Assembly: GCF_044383835.1 (NCBI RefSeq)
Contig: NZ_JBISEP010000002.1
Location: forward strand, 124,001-188,000
Reading direction: 5' to 3'
Source of the DNA: Paraliobacillus sp044383835
GTDB lineage: Bacteria > Bacillota > Bacilli > Bacillales > Amphibacillaceae
Length of the DNA stretch: 64,000 nucleotides
Shown here: one piece after another, positions 52,883 through 61,653 of the stretch
How the letters are laid out: the number at the start of each line of letters is the position of its first letter
Position numbering within the stretch: the stretch's first letter is position 1
The notes under the pieces: generated by a model
The model's database searches: none
The model's input: only the letters and a program-made list of their open reading frames with translations
What the model was told of the DNA's origin: nothing
Program-made: the position numbers and the translations under genes

Positions 52883-53776
52883 ATGCTAGAAAGTCAACTA
52901 GAAACGATGAAAAAAGGGAATGGATTTATCGCAGCACTAGATCAAAGCGGAGGTAGTACCCCAAAAGCGTTAGCTGACTATGGTATTAGCAAGGATAGTT
53001 ACAACACAGAAAAAGAAATGTTTGATCTGGTACATGAAATGCGCACACGAATCATCACTTCCCCAGCTTTTGACTCAAACAATATTTTAGGTGCTATTCT
53101 TTTTGAACAAACAATGGATAGTAAAATTGAGAATCGCTATACAGCAGATTATCTAGCAAATGTTAAAGGTATTGTACCTTTCTTAAAAGTCGACAAAGGA
53201 TTAGCGGATGAAAAAAATGGTGTGCAAATAATGAAACCAATCACTAACCTTGATACACTATTACAACGGGCAAACGAGCGTGGTATATTTGGCACAAAGA
53301 TGCGCTCAGTGATTAAAAAGGCAAATCAGCTAGCGATTAAAGAAACGGTTGATCAACAATTTGAAATCGGCAAACAAATCATTGAGGCTGGCTTAGTCCC
53401 AATTATTGAGCCAGAAGTAGATATTCATAGCCCTGAAAAAGAGCGAGCTGAAGAAATTTTAAAAAATGAATTATTGCAACACCTTAATAAACTTTCACCA
53501 CATAAACACGTTATGTTAAAATTATCGCTTCCTACTAAACCTAATTTATACAAAGATTTAGTAGAACATCCACAAGTCGTTCGTGTAGTTGCTTTATCTG
53601 GTGGTTATTCTCGTGAAGAAGCAAATAGTAAGTTGAAAGAAAACAATGGTATGATTGCTAGCTTCTCCCGAGCGTTAAGCCAAGATTTGAGTGCAAATCA
53701 AACAGATGAAGCATTCAACGAAGAATTAAGAAAAGCAGTAAACTCGATCTATGATGCATCTGTTTATAAAAAATAA
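52883..53776 (+). CDS. fda: Class I fructose-bisphosphate aldolase
   Basis: A 297-residue Schiff-base aldolase of the staphylococcal FdaA/FdaB type. Blocks seen: GFIAALDQSGGSTPKALADYG, RTRIITSPAF, ILGAILFEQTMD, FLKVDKGLADEKNGVQ, FGTKMRSVI, VPIIEPEVDIHSPEK, HVMLKLSLPT with the catalytic Lys region, and VVALSGGYSREEA. It cleaves fructose-1,6-bisphosphate without metal. The ATG at 52883 has AAAGGAG at 8 nt; an upstream GTG (52874) is less likely. It lies some 3.4 kb after the class II aldolase operon, with its own leader. Confidence 0.93.
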   Translation: MLESQLETMKKGNGFIAALDQSGGSTPKALADYGISKDSYNTEKEMFDLVHEMRTRIITSPAFDSNNILGAILFEQTMDSKIENRYTADYLANVKGIVPFLKVDKGLADEKNGVQIMKPITNLDTLLQRANERGIFGTKMRSVIKKANQLAIKETVDQQFEIGKQIIEAGLVPIIEPEVDIHSPEKERAEEILKNELLQHLNKLSPHKHVMLKLSLPTKPNLYKDLVEHPQVVRVVALSGGYSREEANSKLKENNGMIASFSRALSQDLSANQTDEAFNEELRKAVNSIYDASVYKK

Positions 53777-53826
53777 TTACATTATACACCCTGGTTCATA
53801 ATGACAATAACGTTAATTCATTTTAG

Positions 53827-54133
53827 GAGGCTGGGACATAAGCAAAAGGTGATTATCAAAAGACGAATTTTAATTCTGAAAAGAAGATTTAAGGTTCGTC
53901 TACTTGTTTGTAGCAACCATTTAGCTGTAGAAATACACGACACTCCTCGAAAATGAAGTGCAATTTTCTTCGCACGATGTATTGCTGTCGAAGTATTCCT
54001 TGTCCTGTAGGAACAGCACGAGCTGAAGCCGTGCCTACGGAAAGGGAGTGCATTTCCACAGCGACGTTTGTTCTCTTACATTAAAATAAATGTTCGGCTT
54101 TTCTCTTGAGAAATGTTGTTTTGTCCCAACCTC
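53827..54133. repeat. 307-bp intergenic element with inverted ends
   Basis: GAGGCTGGGACA (53827-53838) and TGTCCCAACCTC (54122-54133) are inverted copies with one mismatch. Inside are an AGACGAA..TTCGTCT stem (53861-53901) and a long GC-richer centre with paired segments such as GCACGAGC..GCCGTGC. There is no ORF and no transposase. The ends and the AGACGAA stem recur in the element at 844-960. Similar GGGACA..TGTCCC hairpin repeats occur in other Firmicutes from memory; I cannot verify a family here. Confidence 0.65.
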
Positions 54134-54355
54134 TTAAATATAGTTGTTTAACTTTTGATATAAAATAATTCAATTTTACTTAATTGAACAAAATCAAAGA
54201 TTAAAAGTTGGATTCCTTTCCCATATATAACTATTCAGCTTCCTATGAATTACTATCCTCATCTTTTAAAACCATTTTTTTTATAACTTATTTTACTTCC
54301 TTCTAAACTCGTATTAATATAGATTTAAATAGATAATTAAAGTGTGGTGAACGTT

Positions 54356-55045
54356 TTGTTTACAATTATGTTGATCGAAGATGATCAAACACTATTTCAA
54401 GAAGTGAAAGATAGGCTCTCACAGTGGTCTTATCATGTGATTGGGGTCATGGATTTTAGTAATGTACTTGAAGAATTCGTTGATGGTAAACCAGATTTGA
54501 TTATTATTGATATTCAACTGCCGAAATTCGACGGCTTTCACTGGTGTCGATTGATTCGATCACATTCAAATGTGCCGATTATTTTTTTATCATCACGAGA
54601 TCACCCGACTGATATGGTAATGTCAATGCAGCTTGGTGCGGATGACTTTGTTCAGAAGCCGTTTCACTTTGATGTACTAATTGCAAAAATTCAAGCAACT
54701 CTAAGACGTGTATACAATTATAATACAGATACACAGTTAGAGCTGAAAACGTGGTGCGGTGTTACTGTTGATTTTGTAAAAGGAACCGTTTCTAGTGAAC
54801 AAGACATGATTGAACTTACAAAGAATGAAATGTATATATTGAAGATACTGATTGAAAGGAAAAATGATATCGTGACACGAGAAGAATTGATAACAAGTCT
54901 TTGGGATGATGACCGGTTTGTAAGTGACAATACATTGACCGTGAACATTAATCGACTGCGAAAAAAGCTGACTAAGCTAGATTTAGGTGAAGCGATTGAA
55001 ACAAGAGTCGGACAAGGATATGTTGCAAAGGAAAATGTGACTTAG
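54356..55045 (+). CDS. bceR: Bce-type response regulator (OmpR family)
   Basis: A 229-residue response regulator with receiver (about 1-118; acidic pair in IMLIEDDQ, phospho-Asp in IIIDIQLPKFDGFHW, Lys in DFVQKPFHFD) and OmpR winged HTH (ELTKNEMYILKILIERKN, SDNTLTVNINRLRKKL). It follows B. subtilis BceR closely. With BceS it should switch on bceAB when a cell-wall-active peptide such as bacitracin is being transported. I chose TTG at 54356, which begins the conserved N-terminus after GTGGTGA; a GTG at 54344 is the alternative. It abuts bceS with no gap. Confidence 0.92.
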   Translation: MFTIMLIEDDQTLFQEVKDRLSQWSYHVIGVMDFSNVLEEFVDGKPDLIIIDIQLPKFDGFHWCRLIRSHSNVPIIFLSSRDHPTDMVMSMQLGADDFVQKPFHFDVLIAKIQATLRRVYNYNTDTQLELKTWCGVTVDFVKGTVSSEQDMIELTKNEMYILKILIERKNDIVTREELITSLWDDDRFVSDNTLTVNINRLRKKLTKLDLGEAIETRVGQGYVAKENVT

Positions 55046-56050
55046 ATGATTAAAGTATTCTTAAGAGAACGCCTCAGTTGGTTTTTGTTTTTTATCTTTT
55101 CCCAGCTCTTTGTCCTGCTTATTGCGTTTTTGGATCCTGGAATTCAATTTAACTCGATGTTGTATATTGTATTTATACTGTCACTTTTCTTTAGCGTCTT
55201 CACAATTGTTCGTCATCATAAGGAAACTCGTTTTTATAAAGCATTGAAAAACTACAGCCAATCATTTGATTTAACCATGATACCTGAAGCAAGTAGTACG
55301 TTTGAATCAATCGCTTCTGACATGATTCAGAACCAAAAAAATCTATATAAAACAGAATTAAACAAATTGCATATAAATGTGGAGCGGGAAAAAGATGATA
55401 CACTTAGTTGGATTCATGAGATGAAAACACCCCTTACAACGATGCAGTTAATTATTGAACGCACGAATGACCAAGAACTCAAAAGACAGCTTATGTACGA
55501 ATGGTTACGCGTTCATTTTCTATTGGATCAAAAGCTACATCAAAAACGGATTCCCTTTATTCATAACGACCTTTTTATTGAAAAAACAAATTTAAAAGCC
55601 CTCTTATTCCAAGAAATTAAATCCTTGAAATTATGGTGTGTGCAAAAAGGCATCGGTTTTGATGTCAACCTTCAAGAAACTGTCGTGCTGACTGATGCAA
55701 AATGGTTTAGTTTTATGACTAGACAGATCTTGACCAACTCGATTAAATACAGTGAATCGTCCGATATTCTGATTGAAAGTTTTATTAAAGAAGAGCAGTG
55801 TGTGCTAACGATTACTGATTATGGTCGCGGGATTGCTAAAAAAGATTTACCGCGTATTTTTGACCGGGGTTTTACAAATACGGTTACGCATCTTGATCAA
55901 GTCGCAACGGGTATGGGGCTATATTTAACCAAACAAGTAGCGAACTCTCTTCATATAACAATAGAGGTGACATCTAAATTAGACGAGGGGACAATGTTTG
56001 CATTAACTTTCCCAAAAGAAAATGACTTGATCGATATTGCAAGCATGTGA
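55046..56050 (+). CDS. bceS: Bce-type intramembrane-sensing histidine kinase
   Basis: A 334-residue kinase with two N-terminal membrane helices (about 10-29 and 35-54) and almost no external loop, the intramembrane-sensing type. The H box is DDTLSWIHEMKTPLTTMQLI; N, G1 and G2 boxes are ILTNSIKYSE, DYGRGIAKKDLPRIF and GTGMGLYLTKQVA-like (VATGMGLYLTK). Kinases of this class do not see the drug directly but follow the activity of their BceAB transporter. The stop codon of this gene lies inside the inverted repeat at 56043-56066. Confidence 0.93.
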   Translation: MIKVFLRERLSWFLFFIFSQLFVLLIAFLDPGIQFNSMLYIVFILSLFFSVFTIVRHHKETRFYKALKNYSQSFDLTMIPEASSTFESIASDMIQNQKNLYKTELNKLHINVEREKDDTLSWIHEMKTPLTTMQLIIERTNDQELKRQLMYEWLRVHFLLDQKLHQKRIPFIHNDLFIEKTNLKALLFQEIKSLKLWCVQKGIGFDVNLQETVVLTDAKWFSFMTRQILTNSIKYSESSDILIESFIKEEQCVLTITDYGRGIAKKDLPRIFDRGFTNTVTHLDQVATGMGLYLTKQVANSLHITIEVTSKLDEGTMFALTFPKENDLIDIASM

Positions 56051-56121
56051 CAAAACTGTCACATGCTTTTTGGTGATTGTAAGAAATACTAAAGGAGAAC
56101 GAGACGTTGTATAGGTATAAT
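56043..56121 (+). promoter_or_regulatory. bceA control region: inverted repeat and -10 box
   Basis: GCATGTGACA-N4-TGTCACATGC (56043-56066) followed by TTTTT overlaps the bceS stop codon. The core TGACA-N4-TGTCA is close to the binding motif reported for BceR-like regulators (TNACA-N4-TGTAA). The same sequence can fold as an intrinsic terminator. A TATAAT box at 56116-56121 has no good -35 box, as expected for an activator-dependent promoter of bceAB. Confidence 0.65.
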
Positions 56122-56143
56122 AGGGATAGAAGGAGTGAATTGC

Positions 56144-56905
56144 ATGGCAATTTTAGAAGCAACGAAAATTTATAAGACCTATGGAAACAAATTTAACAAG
56201 CAAGAGGTGCTTCGTGCCCTTGATTTACAAGTGCAAAAAGGTGAATTCGCAAGTATTATGGGGGCATCAGGTTCCGGAAAAACAACTTTGTTAAATGTTC
56301 TTTCTTCCATCGATCGTGTTAGTCAAGGAACTATTACGATTGAAGGACAGGATTTTAATAAAATGAAAAATACACAACTCGCTGAATTCAGAAAACAGAA
56401 TTTAGGGTTTATTTTCCAGGAGTATAATTTACTTGATACTTTAACAGTAAAAGAAAACATTCTACTGCCGCTTTCTATTAAAAAGGTAGCTAAAAAAGTG
56501 GCCTTAGAAAAATTTGATTTACTTGCCGCTGAGCTCGGGATTACGGACATCGCCAATAAATACCCGTATGAGATTTCTGGTGGGCAAAAACAACGAACTT
56601 CTGCTGCACGTGCATTTATTCATGAACCAAGTATCATTTTCGCTGATGAGCCTACAGGGGCACTTGATTCAAAAGCAGCATCAGATTTATTGAATAAGCT
56701 AAGTGATCTAAACGTCAAAAGAAACGCATCCATTGTTATGGTAACACACGATCCCGCAGCAGCAAGTTTTAGTGAGCGTGTGGTGTTTATCAAAGATGGA
56801 CAAATTTATACGCAACTCCATAAGGGTGCACAGACACGTGATGAATTTTTCCAAGACATCATCAAAACGCAAAGTGTCTTAGGTGGGATTAAACATGAAC
56901 ATTAA
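56144..56905 (+). CDS. bceA: Bce-type ABC transporter ATPase
   Basis: A 253-residue ATPase of the MacB/LolD-like superfamily. Walker A is GASGSGKTTLLNVL, the signature is ISGGQKQRTSAARAF (variant of LSGGQ), Walker B is SIIFADEPTGALDSK, and the switch His is in VMVTHDPAAA. It powers the BceB permease that removes peptide antibiotics such as bacitracin from the lipid target. The ATG at 56144 has AAGGAG at 8 nt; a GTG at 56135 overlaps that site. It overlaps bceB by 11 bp. Confidence 0.94.
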   Translation: MAILEATKIYKTYGNKFNKQEVLRALDLQVQKGEFASIMGASGSGKTTLLNVLSSIDRVSQGTITIEGQDFNKMKNTQLAEFRKQNLGFIFQEYNLLDTLTVKENILLPLSIKKVAKKVALEKFDLLAAELGITDIANKYPYEISGGQKQRTSAARAFIHEPSIIFADEPTGALDSKAASDLLNKLSDLNVKRNASIVMVTHDPAAASFSERVVFIKDGQIYTQLHKGAQTRDEFFQDIIKTQSVLGGIKHEH

Positions 56906-58871
56906 TCAAATTATTTACCGTAACCTAAAGAAAAATATTAAGAACTATTATTTATATATTTTTGCATTGATTTTTAGCGTGGCATTGTATTTTTCTTTCG
57001 TTACCTTACAATATGATCCTGCAATGGACACAGCGAAAGGTTCAGTCAAAGGTGCAGCGGGCTTGAAGACGAGTTCCATCTTGTTAATCGTGATTGTTTC
57101 GATTTTTCTACTATATGCTAATAATCTGTTTATTAAAAGACGCAGTAAAGAGATCGGCCTGTTTCAATTGATAGGAATGACCAAAAGAGCGATTTTCCGA
57201 ATTTTAAGTGTAGAAAATCTAATATTGTATTTTGGTTCCCTTTTGATCGGAATTTTCCTTGGTTTTTCAGCTTCACGGTTACTGATGCTCATTTTGTTCA
57301 AAATCACAGATGTGAATGACGTTGCAACACTTAGGTTCTCAGTGGATGCGCTCGCACAGACATTAGTCGTTTTTTCAGCCATCTATATACTTATCATGCT
57401 AATGAACTATATTTTTATTAAACGACAGAGCATATTGGCATTGTTCCATGCGCCTTCCACTACACAGCAACGCGCGAAAAAAATGACACCATTTCAAATA
57501 CTTATCGGTATATTAGGAATTGGGTTGATTGTGTTTGGCTATCACTTATCTTCTCGTTTGTTCAGCGGGGATTTTATCGCCAATCAATTATTTATTGCTA
57601 TGTTAACCATTTTAGGTTCTGTGATTTTAGGAACGTACCTTTTTTATAAAGGATCTGTTAGCTTTATTTTCAATCTAATCCGAAAGAAAAAAGACGGCTA
57701 TTTACATGTAACTGATGTTTTGTCACTGTCATCGATTATGTTTAGAATGAGATCGAACTCATTACTATTGACGGTAATCACAACGTTGTCAGCACTAGCC
57801 ATCGGCTTTTTATCACTCAGTTATATTTCCTATTATTCCGCTGAAAAAACGGCATTGGAGAGTATTCCTGATCACTTTTCTATTCCCACTCATCATGAGG
57901 TATCAGAAGCACCGAAAGTGAAACAATTTACGAATGCTTTAGATAAAGCGAAAATCGACTATACAACAAAACATCTGGATATACTGGAAACCAAGGTCGA
58001 TTTAGAGGATGTCATTTCGACACCGAGTCAAAGTGACAGTGATAATCCTGCATTTAACACTAGTGATACGACAATGACCGTTATCAGCGATGATGATGTA
58101 GAAACGTTTGATGTTGCACAAATCGACATATTTTTCACGTCTAACTATTTTAAGAAATTCTCCCCAATCAAATTTAAAGATCAAGGAAGGATAAAGCTCA
58201 GTGGGGAAACAGAATCTCTTAACCTCAACTTTAAAGGTTTTAAAGATATGAATGTATTGCCAGCACGCCTAACTAATGCATTTCCAGTTGCTGTTGTGGA
58301 TCAATCGATTTATGATGCGTTAGTACGTGACCAACATCCGGATGTTAAACAAGAGTTTACAGATTATACAGGGGTTAATATAAAAAACAGTAGCAACGTG
58401 AAAAAAGCAGATGAAATTTTTCGAGAATTAGGCTTTAGTAAATGGGCTGGTTATGAATCAAGGTATGAAGAAACGATTAATCAAAAGAGATATGTTGGAT
58501 TGATCATGTTTATCGTTGGCTTTTTAGGACTAACATTTCTCATTACATCCGGGTGTATTCTTTATTTCAAACAAATGGACGAAAGTGAAGAAGAGCGACC
58601 TAACTACACAATGCTTTGGAAACTGGGATTTACAGAAAGAGATTTATTAAAAGGCATTCGTCGCAAGCAAATTTTTAACTTTGGTATTCCACTTATCGTC
58701 GGACTGAGTCATAGTTATTTTGCAGTTAAATCCGGATGGTTTTTCTTTGGAATAGAAATGGTTACCCCTACAGCCATCGTGATGTTGATTTACACTGGAT
58801 TGTATTCAATCTTCGGAATACTGTCAGTACTGTATTATAAACGTATGATAAGGATGCATTATAAAAGGTAA
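56895..58871 (+). CDS. bceB: Bce-type ABC transporter permease
   Basis: A 658-residue FtsX-like permease with ten predicted helices: one at the N-terminus, three near 45-175, two near 200-260, one near 285, and three at the C-terminus. The large extracytoplasmic domain of about 210 residues lies between helices 7 and 8, starting around SYISYYSAEKTALESIP and ending before GLIMFIVGFLGLTFLI. That domain binds the drug or target in BceB relatives. FtsX signatures are RRSKEIGLFQLIGMTKRAI and YTMLWKLGFTERDLLKGI. The ATG at 56895 has AGGTGG at 8 nt. Peptide specificity cannot be read from the sequence. Confidence 0.93.
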   Translation: MNINQIIYRNLKKNIKNYYLYIFALIFSVALYFSFVTLQYDPAMDTAKGSVKGAAGLKTSSILLIVIVSIFLLYANNLFIKRRSKEIGLFQLIGMTKRAIFRILSVENLILYFGSLLIGIFLGFSASRLLMLILFKITDVNDVATLRFSVDALAQTLVVFSAIYILIMLMNYIFIKRQSILALFHAPSTTQQRAKKMTPFQILIGILGIGLIVFGYHLSSRLFSGDFIANQLFIAMLTILGSVILGTYLFYKGSVSFIFNLIRKKKDGYLHVTDVLSLSSIMFRMRSNSLLLTVITTLSALAIGFLSLSYISYYSAEKTALESIPDHFSIPTHHEVSEAPKVKQFTNALDKAKIDYTTKHLDILETKVDLEDVISTPSQSDSDNPAFNTSDTTMTVISDDDVETFDVAQIDIFFTSNYFKKFSPIKFKDQGRIKLSGETESLNLNFKGFKDMNVLPARLTNAFPVAVVDQSIYDALVRDQHPDVKQEFTDYTGVNIKNSSNVKKADEIFRELGFSKWAGYESRYEETINQKRYVGLIMFIVGFLGLTFLITSGCILYFKQMDESEEERPNYTMLWKLGFTERDLLKGIRRKQIFNFGIPLIVGLSHSYFAVKSGWFFFGIEMVTPTAIVMLIYTGLYSIFGILSVLYYKRMIRMHYKR

Positions 58872-58992
58872 CAGGTGCAGTTTTAGGAGGCTGTGCACAG
58901 ATAGTGGGTGACATAACATATTTAAATGAGTAATAAAAAAAGCTAAGCAAATGTAATGGAATAAATCGTCCCCTGCAGAAAGAAGGGGAATC

Positions 58993-59022
58993 ATGCCTGG
59001 ATAACCTTTATCCAGGCATCCC
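58993..59022. terminator. Hairpin between convergent bceB and YibE/F genes
   Basis: ATGCCTGGATAA (58993-59004) pairs perfectly with TTATCCAGGCAT (59008-59019), only 3 nt apart. It lies 8 nt from the YibE/F stop codon. T-runs are weak, so a bidirectional role is likely but not certain. Confidence 0.6.
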
Positions 59023-59026
59023 TACA

Positions 59027-59794
59027 TCAACTGTTCTTTTTTGGTGTTCTCGTTAACACAAACGCTGTAATCCATGCGGTGATAGGAATGATTAATGCAA
59101 CACCAATTCCACCACTAAGGATAGTCATCATCTCCGCACTAAATATTTTATTATTAATAATCTCCCCAAACGTGTACTCTAAATCTATATATCGAATGAG
59201 TAATGCAAGATAACCACCAAAAAACGCAAAAAATAGTGTGTTCGCATTTGTTCCTAAAAGATCTTTACCAATCCGCATTCCAGCCAAAAAAAGTTCTTTT
59301 CGACTAATTACCGGATGATGTTTACGAATTTCAAACATCGGCGAACTAACTGCAATAGCTTCATCTGTTATCGCACCAATCGTACTCATGATAATCACAG
59401 AAGCAGCAATTTTGACAAAATCAATTCCGAGATAATAAGAATAAATGGTTTGCTCTTCTACCTCTTCTTCACCAAAACCGTGTATCATTGACTGCTCCGT
59501 CACAATAAAAATAAACAATAGCATGAGAGCTGTAGTTAGTAACGTTGAGATAAAAGCAGTTTTTGTCTTACTATTAATTTCATTAATAAAAAATAAAGTC
59601 ACACAGCTGATCAACGCACAAGCAACTAAAGTCAAAAGAATAGGATCAGCATTAGGATCTGTCATAATTAAAACAGCGACAAGTAAAACAAAAAAGTTTA
59701 CAAATAGTGCGATAAAAGAACGAACTCCTTTTTTACCACCGATGATTGCCATGAGTAAAAATAGCACTGCAGCTAGTACAACTAATGCATTCAT
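59027..59794 (-). CDS. YibE/F-family membrane protein (second of a pair)
   Basis: A 255-residue membrane protein with about seven helices. YibE/F blocks: GKKGVRSFIALFVNFFVLLV, the repeated GAITDEAIAVSSPMFEIRKH, and ELFLAGMRIGKDLLGTNANT, ending with EMMTILSGGIGVALIIPITA. Substrate unknown. Its ATG overlaps the stop of the longer family member upstream (ATGA), so the two are probably subunits of one complex. Confidence 0.88.
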   Translation of the reverse strand: MNALVVLAAVLFLLMAIIGGKKGVRSFIALFVNFFVLLVAVLIMTDPNADPILLTLVACALISCVTLFFINEINSKTKTAFISTLLTTALMLLFIFIVTEQSMIHGFGEEEVEEQTIYSYYLGIDFVKIAASVIIMSTIGAITDEAIAVSSPMFEIRKHHPVISRKELFLAGMRIGKDLLGTNANTLFFAFFGGYLALLIRYIDLEYTFGEIINNKIFSAEMMTILSGGIGVALIIPITAWITAFVLTRTPKKNS

Positions 59795-60924
59795 GATTTC
59801 ACCTGCTTCCAGCGAATAAATAGAATAGTAACATACAACCCAATCGGGATAGTTAGTACAATACCAATTCCTCCTGCAAGTGCACGAGTTAATTCTAATG
59901 ATAGGTTCATTGAAAGTGTAAACCCTAGTGAAGCATCATTCATCAAATATAGGAGCAGTGACGGGATCGTCCCACTCACATAGGCAAAAAATAAAATATT
60001 TGTCATAGTACCCATAATATCTTTACCAATTTCAATTCCAGATTCCCTTAAATCTTTTATAGAAATATCATTATTTTTTTCGTATAAGCTAAACAACGAA
60101 GATGCCATCGATACACCAATATCCATGACTGCACCTAGCGCTCCCACCAATACACCTGCCATGAAAATAGCTTGAGGTGGACGGCTTAAAAATGACATCT
60201 CCTCGAAACGTAAACCTTGCGCATTAGTGACAGACAAAACATACATCGTAATAAACAGCAACATAAATGTTCCTAACAAAGTTGAAATAATTGCCGCATA
60301 CGTTTGTGCGTGAAATCCACTTACAAATAATAAAGATAAAATAGACATGACAACAACTGCGCCACTCATAATAAATAACAGACTAACACTAGATGTATCA
60401 ATGTATAAATGTAGTGCATATGCAATAATTACTGCATTTATGATTAAACTTATCATTGCAAAAAGTCCTTGTTTACTCCCCACTGCTAGTAAAACAAAAA
60501 TAAAGATCCATGCAACAACAAGTAAAGCCTCATCACGTTTGATATCAGCGATACTTCCAACTAAATCACCCGAGTTTGTTTCTTGAACCGATACAAACAC
60601 TTCATCACCGCTGGACAGCTTAGGATGGTATGCTCTTGAGTCGGAATATTCATTAGTTAACTCGATGCGACTCCCCTTCTGTTCTCCGTTTTTCAAGGTT
60701 GCATCAAGCAATTGTGTATATACAACATCATGATTTTGTTTACTGTCTGTTACATCCACTTGTTTTACATCTATTATTTCAGTAACCTCAGCAATTGGTT
60801 TATTATAGAACGTTGCATTATGGTTAACAAAAAATAGAGAGCCTAAACACAAAAGTAGGAGAATGCCCCAAGAAACCCACTGTTTTTTTTCTATATGTAT
60901 CCTAACACGTTTGTATTTGTTCAA
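59791..60924 (-). CDS. YibE/F-family membrane protein (first of a pair)
   Basis: A 377-residue protein with one N-terminal anchor (about 15-33), an external domain of about 110 residues with an OB-like character (VEVTEIID-like VAEVTEIIDVKQVDVT..), and then seven helices with GALGAVMDIGVSMASSLFSL and GIEIGKDIMGTMTNILFFA, the same helices seen in the partner. TTG at 60924 has AGGAG at 8 nt; ATGs further upstream have none. Members of this family are often annotated as putative multitransmembrane transporters; the substrate is unknown. Confidence 0.87.
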   Translation of the reverse strand: MNKYKRVRIHIEKKQWVSWGILLLLCLGSLFFVNHNATFYNKPIAEVTEIIDVKQVDVTDSKQNHDVVYTQLLDATLKNGEQKGSRIELTNEYSDSRAYHPKLSSGDEVFVSVQETNSGDLVGSIADIKRDEALLVVAWIFIFVLLAVGSKQGLFAMISLIINAVIIAYALHLYIDTSSVSLLFIMSGAVVVMSILSLLFVSGFHAQTYAAIISTLLGTFMLLFITMYVLSVTNAQGLRFEEMSFLSRPPQAIFMAGVLVGALGAVMDIGVSMASSLFSLYEKNNDISIKDLRESGIEIGKDIMGTMTNILFFAYVSGTIPSLLLYLMNDASLGFTLSMNLSLELTRALAGGIGIVLTIPIGLYVTILFIRWKQVKS

Positions 60925-61067
60925 AATAACATCTCCTATTTTTCTAACGATAAAACAATACATCATTGATATATAACGCCAAATGACTCATTCATTTTAT
61001 CACATTGTAAAGTTAATCGTTCTTTAAAGTGTTAAAAAATCGGATAACATCATTAATTATTAAAATC

Positions 61068-61085
61068 GCCCTTAAACAAGAGGGC
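61068..61085 (-). terminator. Intrinsic terminator
   Basis: On the minus strand GCCCTCTT pairs with AAGGGC, followed by GATTTTAATAATT. It lies about 110 nt downstream of the MazG-like gene. The stem is short. Confidence 0.5.
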
Positions 61086-61193
61086 TTAACCCACAGTAAG
61101 CAAAAGGATTCATATGAGTATACAATTACTAAGGCAAATCAGTAAGCAACATCTTATTTACTATCTTTTTTTATAAAAAATTTTATTACTTAT

Positions 61194-61517
61194 CTACACT
61201 GTAACTTCATGCAAATATATTTTTTTGTCGAATCCTCCACGAAAGTCTCTTTTATTCTGCCTGATTGTATCTACTTCTTTCATTGAAAACCCTTCTTGTT
61301 TTGCTATAGCATGCAATAATTCTAACACATCTGCAAGTTCTTCAAGCTTGTCAGAGGAAGTGTTTGCATGAATTACTTCTTCTATCTCTTCACGCAATTT
61401 ATCTTGCAACGCTGCTTTATAAGATGTATCCGTCAATATACTGTATCTCGGTTGTTGACCTGTTTCTTTAATAATGGTTGGAATATAATCTCTCACTAGT
61501 TTGTTATAAATTGTCAT
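61194..61517 (-). CDS. MazG-like nucleoside triphosphate pyrophosphohydrolase
   Basis: A 107-residue all-helical pyrophosphohydrolase of the MazG/phosphoribosyl-ATP pyrophosphatase superfamily. The acidic metal-binding pattern EEIEEV..DKLEELADVLELLHAIA is intact. The N-terminal YNKLVRDYIPTII is typical of this short stand-alone branch, often annotated as phosphoribosyl-ATP pyrophosphohydrolase although unrelated to histidine synthesis in context. It probably hydrolyses non-canonical or toxic NTPs. The ATG has AGGAGG upstream. Confidence 0.87.
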   Translation of the reverse strand: MTIYNKLVRDYIPTIIKETGQQPRYSILTDTSYKAALQDKLREEIEEVIHANTSSDKLEELADVLELLHAIAKQEGFSMKEVDTIRQNKRDFRGGFDKKIYLHEVTV

Positions 61518-61653
61518 CCTAGTATCCTCCTATTTGATTATCCAAACTACATTATACTAAAAATTAATATGTTATTGCCTTAAATGAGTTTCCATGCTAT
61601 CCTTTCATTGTCATTTGTGAACGAATGAACAATATAATGAAGGAGAAAAAAGA

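Noticed and set aside
54344..59026. Bce module as a new system
   Set aside because: Gene order and motifs match the known BceRS-BceAB family; only its control region and peptide specificity are open.
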